From NCBI RefSeq assembly GCF_039543565.1, contig NZ_BAABJZ010000004.1, forward strand, positions 1 through 64,000: a stretch of DNA of 64,000 nt, in the 5' to 3' direction. Source of the DNA: Ferrimonas pelagia (GTDB taxonomy: Bacteria > Pseudomonadota > Gammaproteobacteria > Enterobacterales > Shewanellaceae). The notes under the pieces were generated by a model. That model did no database searches and was not told where the DNA came from. It saw only the letters and a list, made by a program, of their open reading frames with translations. Below, piece after piece: positions 59,533 through 64,000 of the stretch. Numbering within the stretch: position 1 is the stretch's first letter; every line of letters begins with the position of its first letter. The translations under genes were made by a program, and so were the position numbers.

Positions 59533-60669
59533 ATGAGCGCATTACACATCGAACGCAGCAACCTGAAGATCGGCGAACACCCCACCGGCTTGCCGCTGGA
59601 GGTGCCGGTGATCACCCTGACCGGCCCAGCGGACGGACCGACGGTGTATATCCAAGCCAATATCCACGGCGCCGAGATCCAAGGTAACGCGGTGATCCAT
59701 CACCTGCTGGAAGCCTTCAAAGCCAATCCACCCGCAGGCAAGATCACCTTAGTGCCGTTGGCCAACCCCATCGGTATTAACCACAAAAACGGCGAGTTCA
59801 CCTTGGGCCGGTTTGATCCGGTCACCGGCGTCAACTGGAACCGGCAGTACCATTTCGACGGCGCTTTGCTCGATGGCTTTGTGGCCGAACTCACCGAGGC
59901 CAGCGATGAGGCGATCCGCCAGCAGTTCCGCGCGCAATTGCGTGCGCAGATAAACCAGCGGCTCGACAACCCTTGGGGCCTGACCGTGGGCCAAAACCTG
60001 TGCCTGCGTCTGCAGCGCATGGCGGTGGAAGCGGACATCGTGCTGGATCTGCACACCGGGCCGGTATCCGCCCGCCACCTGTACGTGCCTAGCTACACCC
60101 GCGAGCGCGCACGCCACTTCAATATTCCACTGAATATCCTGATGCCGAGCGATTTTGACGGCGCCTTGGATGAGGCCTGTTTCAGCCCCTGGTGGCAGTT
60201 GTCCGAGCGCTTTGCCGCGCAAGGGCGTGCGCTGCCGGTAATGGTGGATGCCTTCACCTTGGAGCTGGGCTCACAGGAGTGGCTCAATGTGGAAGACGCC
60301 AAACAGGACGCCGCCGGTATTCTCAATTACCTACAGCACCAAGGCCTGTGGTCGCATTGCGCCGACCCTTTGCCCTATACGCTGACACTGCAAACCCAGT
60401 ACGCCTGCGAGCTGAGCGACTACAAAGCCCTCTACAGCCCTAGCGGCGGTCAGGTGGAGTTCCTCGCGCCCCTGTGTGAGCCAGTACCGGCCGGACAGCC
60501 GCTGGCACGACTGTGGCACTTCAACCAGCTTGGCCTGACGCCGGACAACGGCTTATACCAAGCCCTCGCCCTACCCTGTAACGCCATTCCCGTGTTGCAC
60601 TTTGCCTCCGCCAGCGTGCAGCAGGGCACCGAGCTGTATAAGGTGCTCACCAACACCTTCGCGCTGTAA
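59533..60669 (+). CDS. M14-family zinc deacylase (succinylglutamate desuccinylase/aspartoacylase type)
   Basis: A 378-residue metal-dependent deacylase. Zinc ligands are in IHGAEIQG (HxxE, about residues 45-48) and DLHTGP (His about 176). VNWNRQ supplies substrate-carboxylate contacts, and LELGS supplies the catalytic Glu. A C-terminal beta domain (about 290-378) follows. The family removes acyl groups from N-acyl amino acids. As last gene after lysC, dapD and a decarboxylase, it could remove succinate from succinyl-diaminopimelate, in place of DapE. That is inference. Confidence 0.82.
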   Translation: MSALHIERSNLKIGEHPTGLPLEVPVITLTGPADGPTVYIQANIHGAEIQGNAVIHHLLEAFKANPPAGKITLVPLANPIGINHKNGEFTLGRFDPVTGVNWNRQYHFDGALLDGFVAELTEASDEAIRQQFRAQLRAQINQRLDNPWGLTVGQNLCLRLQRMAVEADIVLDLHTGPVSARHLYVPSYTRERARHFNIPLNILMPSDFDGALDEACFSPWWQLSERFAAQGRALPVMVDAFTLELGSQEWLNVEDAKQDAAGILNYLQHQGLWSHCADPLPYTLTLQTQYACELSDYKALYSPSGGQVEFLAPLCEPVPAGQPLARLWHFNQLGLTPDNGLYQALALPCNAIPVLHFASASVQQGTELYKVLTNTFAL

Positions 60670-60673
60670 ACCG

Positions 60674-60698
60674 AAAAGGACGCCACGGCGTCCTTTTT
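60674..60698 (+). terminator. Terminator of the lysC operon
   Basis: Stem AAAAGGACGCC/GGCGTCCTTTT around a 2-3-nt loop with a T run, 5 nt after the last stop. Confidence 0.9.
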
Positions 60699-60699
60699 A

Positions 60700-60862
60700 G
60701 CCGCGAAGTAAGCCTAATCCGCCATAGGGTCGCGCATTGAAATGCGATCCGTCTTTTCCCTGATATCGCTTGGCAGCATCTGTTCAGCGCCGTGTGCTAA
60801 GCAACGCGTTTGCTGCCCGACCCCAGACAATAATGCCCATAACCGAACGGCAGTTTGTGCCT
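60700..60862. repeat. Diverged tandem repeat, unit 1
   Basis: It begins GCCGCGAAG and contains GCGCATTGAAATGC, GTCCGTCTTTTCC-like and CGGCAG segments in the same order as unit 2, about 195 nt later. No coding frame is supported. The sequence resembles dispersed intergenic repeats of the GGATTACGCC/GGCGCATT type. Confidence 0.6.
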
Positions 60863-60893
60863 AAGGGCGATTGTCGAGCGTAGGGCGGTATTA

Positions 60894-61070
60894 GCCGCGA
60901 AGCGGGCGTGATCCACCATGAGGTGGCGCATTGAAATGCAGTCCGTCTTTTCCTTGAAATCGTATGGCACCATATTTTCAGCACCATGCGCTGAACAACA
61001 CGCTAATACTGCCCTACCCCGGGCAATGACGCCCATCAGCGAGCGGCAGCTTACGCCCCATTCCAGCCCT
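60894..61070. repeat. Diverged tandem repeat, unit 2, ending in the spacer motif
   Basis: The second unit starts GCCGCGAAGCGGGCG, with GGTGGCGCATTGAAATGC and CCGTCTTTTCCTTGAAATCG. It ends with ACGCCCCATTCCAGCC (61053-61068), a form of the motif that recurs between the accessory genes further right. Confidence 0.55.
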
Positions 61071-61138
61071 TTAGTAGTTGCTAATGTACGAGAAAGAAAC
61101 TTCGCTTCCTCAATCCCAGTTCGAGGTTGAGCCGACTA

Positions 61139-61438
61139 CTATGGTTGTTTTGATTCGCGAGAGCCTTTGGGTACTCTTAATCTTGTGCTCAGGAGGGTCA
61201 TGATGCCGGTCATAATCCCTACGGAGAGGGAGCCGCTATAGCCATTCTCGATAAAGATTGGCTTGATGATCTCAGCGAATAGTACGCAAGGTGCTATCAA
61301 TATTCCGACCCATTTAAAGCTCACATACGCTTCGATTGGGTTGGAGCATTTAGGGCATCGTTTGGGCTCCCAGAACTTAAAATTATTGATAGCCTTGGAG
61401 AACAAACCAACTTGCGCCGAGCAGTGTGGACACTTCAC
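61139..61438 (-). CDS. Zinc-ribbon membrane protein of unknown function
   Basis: A 99-residue protein with an N-terminal zinc ribbon (CPHC at about 3-6, CPKC at about 28-31) and two membrane helices (about 43-65 and 70-88). No named family is recognised. The gene is AT-richer than the core genes and is followed by repeats, consistent with transferred accessory DNA. Confidence 0.65.
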   Translation of the reverse strand: MKCPHCSAQVGLFSKAINNFKFWEPKRCPKCSNPIEAYVSFKWVGILIAPCVLFAEIIKPIFIENGYSGSLSVGIMTGIMTLLSTRLRVPKGSRESKQP

Positions 61439-61685
61439 GCGTTACATCCCTTGTAGAAACAATCTAACGCCAGTCCAAGTACACCATGCTGTTCGTACAC
61501 TTGGCCTGGACACTAGCTACTGATACTTCAAGCCAACATAATCCAGCCTAGCTACGAAGCGGTCAATCGGAGACAAAGTCGAGAGCCATCAAGAGCAACT
61601 CCACCAAAGGCGTAATCCATCAGCCAAGCGGAATTGGCTGAGATCGCCCCGGAGCGGCCGTTGAGCAGAACCATTGCAGAATCCT
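61439..61685. other. Spacer with shared motif and hairpin
   Basis: 247 nt without a gene. It holds a perfect 8-bp hairpin TCAGCCAA/TTGGCTGA (61620-61641), immediately followed by the shared spacer motif GATCGCCCC...GCGGCCGTTGAGC (61642-61666). Confidence 0.5.
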
Positions 61686-62150
61686 TTAGTTGCCTGTGAT
61701 TGTGCATGGCTTGCGTACATTTTTTACATTCAGCTCGGGTTTGAATTTAGAAATTAATAATTCTTCAAGAGGCTTGCTGGCTGGCATTTCCAGCTCTTCA
61801 CCACATGGTAGCTTCAGATATCCTATAGGTTTTGCAAACCAGATAGACACAAGGATGTCATCCTCGAGTAGCCGTGTAATTTCTTTTTTCATTCTGTTAT
61901 CCGTGTCAGTTTCGAGAGTGTTTCCATATCGATATCCTTGGAATCTAGAACTTATCCCTGCGGAGGTCTCTCCAAAGTAGATTATCGTTTCGTTAGCCAC
62001 GATGGCATAAACAACGTCACGAATGCAGCTTACATCTTCGTGCAAGTGGAACTGAATCCCATGCATATGGGACAAGTGCTTTGTTGACTTGTGATTGCTC
62101 AGATGCCAATGGCCCACTTTACGTAACCCGTAACTAACAAGCTCTTTCAT
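61686..62150 (-). CDS. GIY-YIG nuclease-like protein
   Basis: A 154-residue protein with a GIY-YIG-type core. VVYAIV corresponds to the first strand, IIYFGETSAGISSRFQGYR to the YIG strand with downstream Arg, and PLEELLISKFKPELN to the metal-binding Glu segment followed by Asn. The motif spelling (YAI/YFG) is divergent, and the N-terminal 40 residues are His-rich and unrecognised. Solitary members occur in accessory regions and defence-type islands. Activity is unproven. Confidence 0.68.
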   Translation of the reverse strand: MKELVSYGLRKVGHWHLSNHKSTKHLSHMHGIQFHLHEDVSCIRDVVYAIVANETIIYFGETSAGISSRFQGYRYGNTLETDTDNRMKKEITRLLEDDILVSIWFAKPIGYLKLPCGEELEMPASKPLEELLISKFKPELNVKNVRKPCTITGN

Positions 62151-62442
62151 ATTTGCGTAGACTCCAATTCAATTTCTCTTAGCGCCAGTGAACTACAGAA
62201 ACAACTTTCCGCTGAATCCCCTTTACCAGTAGTTAGCAGATGGCTTCTGCCGCCCCTTTGGAGTCACGCGATCCGAGTTGCGAGCAGTTCAGCGGGGCAA
62301 TGATCGCGTGCGGCGCAAGCGACCGCCAGTGACTCTAGACGCCCCACAGCGGCCGTTCAACAAGAAGCGAACATACTTTTCATTTTTTCGATCCTTTTAT
62401 GTATTGAACCCAGCGTTTGGCTGTAGCCAGTTAATATTTTGA
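62151..62442. other. Spacer with shared motif
   Basis: 292 nt without a gene. It contains the motif GACGCCCCACAGCGGCCGTTC (62338-62358) and AGCGCCAGT near the GIY-YIG gene start. Confidence 0.5.
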
Positions 62443-63225
62443 TCAAGCATGCCAATGGCTGTTCTCTTGTGCCAAGAAGCTATCAAGACGTTGCTGGAGT
62501 TCGCTGAAATTATCGCAATCTGACACATTCAACAGGCTATTGATCCTTTTCAGTCGCCGGGTGGAAATCCGCTCTCTCAGTTTTGTTTCCTGAGTGCTTG
62601 AAGCGAATCGTAGCAAGCTCTGTAATCCAACAGAGAGAGGGTAAACCACGTTGATATATGGAAGACCATTGGGGTGAAAGTTCACCGGCTCTATCTCATT
62701 CGTGGGAATGGTGGCAGAAAAATTTCTGACCGCCAGCAGGTGACTAATTTGCTGAATAAGGGTCAGCCAGCCATGTCGCTGAACCGTACCTTCTGTCACA
62801 ATTACTTCAATAGTGCTCGGGCCTCGCAACTGAGCCATCAAATAGGGTTTGTGACAGTCGACCAGACTAATGAACAGGTCTAACTTGTAAATTTCAGCAA
62901 CCTTCTTAAGTTGCTTAAGGGCATTTCGCTGATCCTTATCGTGGCACTGAGATGGTTCATGTAAGGATTTTGCAGCGTAGGGGGCAAGCTTCTGCATGCT
63001 CGATGCGTGCTGAGTGGCATCCTTTTGCTTAGCTTTATAGGCTTTACGTTTTAAGTGATAGGCGCTTTGGTAAGTGAGATAGAACCAGATAGCTAAGCCG
63101 TACAGTATGAGCTCAATCCAATGAGAGCCTGAAAGCGATAAGCTTGCAATATCGCTAAAGAGCGTATAACTCCACCACCCCATAACAATAAGAAAGATTG
63201 TATGTTTCTTCACTATAGACAGCAT
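62443..63225 (-). CDS. Membrane-anchored protein of unknown function
   Basis: A 260-residue protein starting at 63225, where AGGAG lies 7 nt upstream. The longer frame to 63387 is spacer. Two membrane helices (about 8-26 and 36-56) are followed by a basic linker and a soluble alpha/beta-looking domain (about 85-230). That domain contains LRGPSTIEVIVTEGTVQRHG, which hints at a nuclease- or protease-like sheet, but no family is recognised. It is AT-rich accessory DNA. Confidence 0.65.
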   Translation of the reverse strand: MLSIVKKHTIFLIVMGWWSYTLFSDIASLSLSGSHWIELILYGLAIWFYLTYQSAYHLKRKAYKAKQKDATQHASSMQKLAPYAAKSLHEPSQCHDKDQRNALKQLKKVAEIYKLDLFISLVDCHKPYLMAQLRGPSTIEVIVTEGTVQRHGWLTLIQQISHLLAVRNFSATIPTNEIEPVNFHPNGLPYINVVYPLSVGLQSLLRFASSTQETKLRERISTRRLKRINSLLNVSDCDNFSELQQRLDSFLAQENSHWHA

Positions 63226-63541
63226 GTGAGACTCCTTCTTCACGGCATGATTTACATTGTACGAATAATCATCGGGAATAGTAATACCTAATATGCAAGA
63301 GTCCGATTCACCTTGGTAGGGTACTTTGCAGAAGAGATCTTTGAGCCGGCAAATGGCCGGATCTGGCCACGAAGCGAGCCGTGGCACTTAGTCCTCAGCA
63401 AGCCCGGATGAGACAGGCCATCACGGGCAGTGATCGCCCCATTACAGCCATTCATTAACTCAAGAAGTTACGCCTCTAGTGGGAGGGTGGGCTTAGCGAG
63501 CTCCTGCACACAGTGCGCATTACTGATTAGCTTTTATGTTT
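63226..63541. other. Spacer with shared motif
   Basis: 316 nt without a supported gene. It contains GATCGCCCCATTACAGCCATTC (63432-63453) and, at 63381 and beyond, short inverted pieces such as GGCCGGATCTGGCC (63355-63368). Confidence 0.5.
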
Positions 63542-63952
63542 CTACCAGTAGTTTTGGGCCAATACACCTAATGCGCCGAACAGCAAAAATGCGATTAAGT
63601 CCCAGATTCTATACGCTTTAGCTTCTTTAAAGATTTCAAATTTAAGCACTGCATATGAACAATCCTTTGGAGGATACAGCTCAATATTCAATGTTGTAAC
63701 GGCACCAGGAGCCATTGGCGCATCATCTTTTAAGTCTGCATCTTCACCAATTTTTTTCCCATTGGTATCGAAGTAATACAAGTTGGCAATCACCATATCG
63801 AAGTTATATTTTGCCACTGACTTAAAAGTAACCTGCAGTATCTCAATCTCATGAGGAGTTCCGTCCTCATCCTCTTCAGCAATCGACTTTACGATTTCAT
63901 CAATGATTTCGATGTCGTCTGTCAGCTTTCGCGCTCGAATTAAATTAAGCAA
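63542..63952 (-). CDS. Hypothetical protein with C-terminal membrane helix
   Basis: A 136-residue protein. The soluble part (about 1-110) looks like a beta-sandwich (LQVTFKSVAKYNFDMVIANL, APGAVTTLNIELYPP), similar in style to FxLYD-type domains. It ends with a membrane helix (about 117-134). The start is TTG at 63952 with AAGGA upstream. A longer product is not excluded, because the window ends soon after. No family assigned. Confidence 0.6.
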   Translation of the reverse strand: MLNLIRARKLTDDIEIIDEIVKSIAEEDEDGTPHEIEILQVTFKSVAKYNFDMVIANLYYFDTNGKKIGEDADLKDDAPMAPGAVTTLNIELYPPKDCSYAVLKFEIFKEAKAYRIWDLIAFLLFGALGVLAQNYW

Positions 63953-64000
63953 AACTCAGTCCTTGGAAACATAGCAGCGGAGTAGGATCTCCATTCGCGA

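Noticed and set aside
61440..61670. attC site of an integron (GCTCAAC and GTTAGAT present on the minus strand)
   Set aside because: The two core-like 7-mers are about 200 nt apart, with no matching inner pair, longer than known attC sites.

Overview
The window looks like chromosomal DNA of a marine-type gammaproteobacterium. It is GC-rich in the core genes and carries tol-pal, rnfABCDGE-nth, uvrB, rimO and a lysine-riboswitch-controlled lysC. A lateral-type flagellar cluster, a rhombosortase and large tandem tRNA arrays point to the Alteromonadales/Aeromonadales/Vibrionales part of the class. A Ferrimonas-like host is possible, but that is inference from gene content only.

Layout. 1-1330: seven tandem tRNA-Lys genes (minus) with one stable-RNA promoter. 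1374-6652: ybgC-tolQ-tolR-tolA-tolB-pal-cpoB (minus). 6836-8974: lipoprotein prolyl oligopeptidase. 8975-9647: a gene-free stretch with a strong candidate small RNA. 9648-21430: a lateral-flagella terminal operon (lafBCDEFSTU order) with a PilZ gene and a small membrane gene attached at its end, preceded by four tandem flagellin genes, each with its own promoter motif and terminator. 21684-24667: psrA-like regulator and fadE. 25098-33409: rimO, an AbgT transporter, smrA, ychJ, a GAF-PAS-GGDEF-EAL protein, and small genes. 33535-34783: eight tandem tRNA-Tyr genes. 34941-42092: an SDR, a DUF3820 protein, a cysteine-synthase-family PLP enzyme with queC and a rhombosortase in one overlapping operon, and a MATE exporter with uvrB.

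42261-44546 is the most unusual part. A DnaA-box cluster is followed by a stable-RNA promoter and a tandem array of three normal tRNA-Asn genes. Interleaved with these are eight tRNA-Asn-like units whose anticodon arm is replaced by a longer conserved hairpin, and then come four 5'-truncated units, three of them followed by a terminator. I know of no described counterpart.

44750-54047: a membrane protein with degenerate GGDEF and EAL domains, then rnfABCDGE-nth, with RnfC enlarged by ten C-terminal repeats. 54131-55377: yjjP-yjjB exporter halves. 55723-60669: a lysine riboswitch followed by lysC, a short dapD homologue, a LysA-like decarboxylase and an M14 deacylase. This cassette could convert tetrahydrodipicolinate towards lysine using a non-DapE desuccinylase. 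60700-64000: an AT-richer accessory tail of orphan minus-strand genes separated by spacers that share a short motif.
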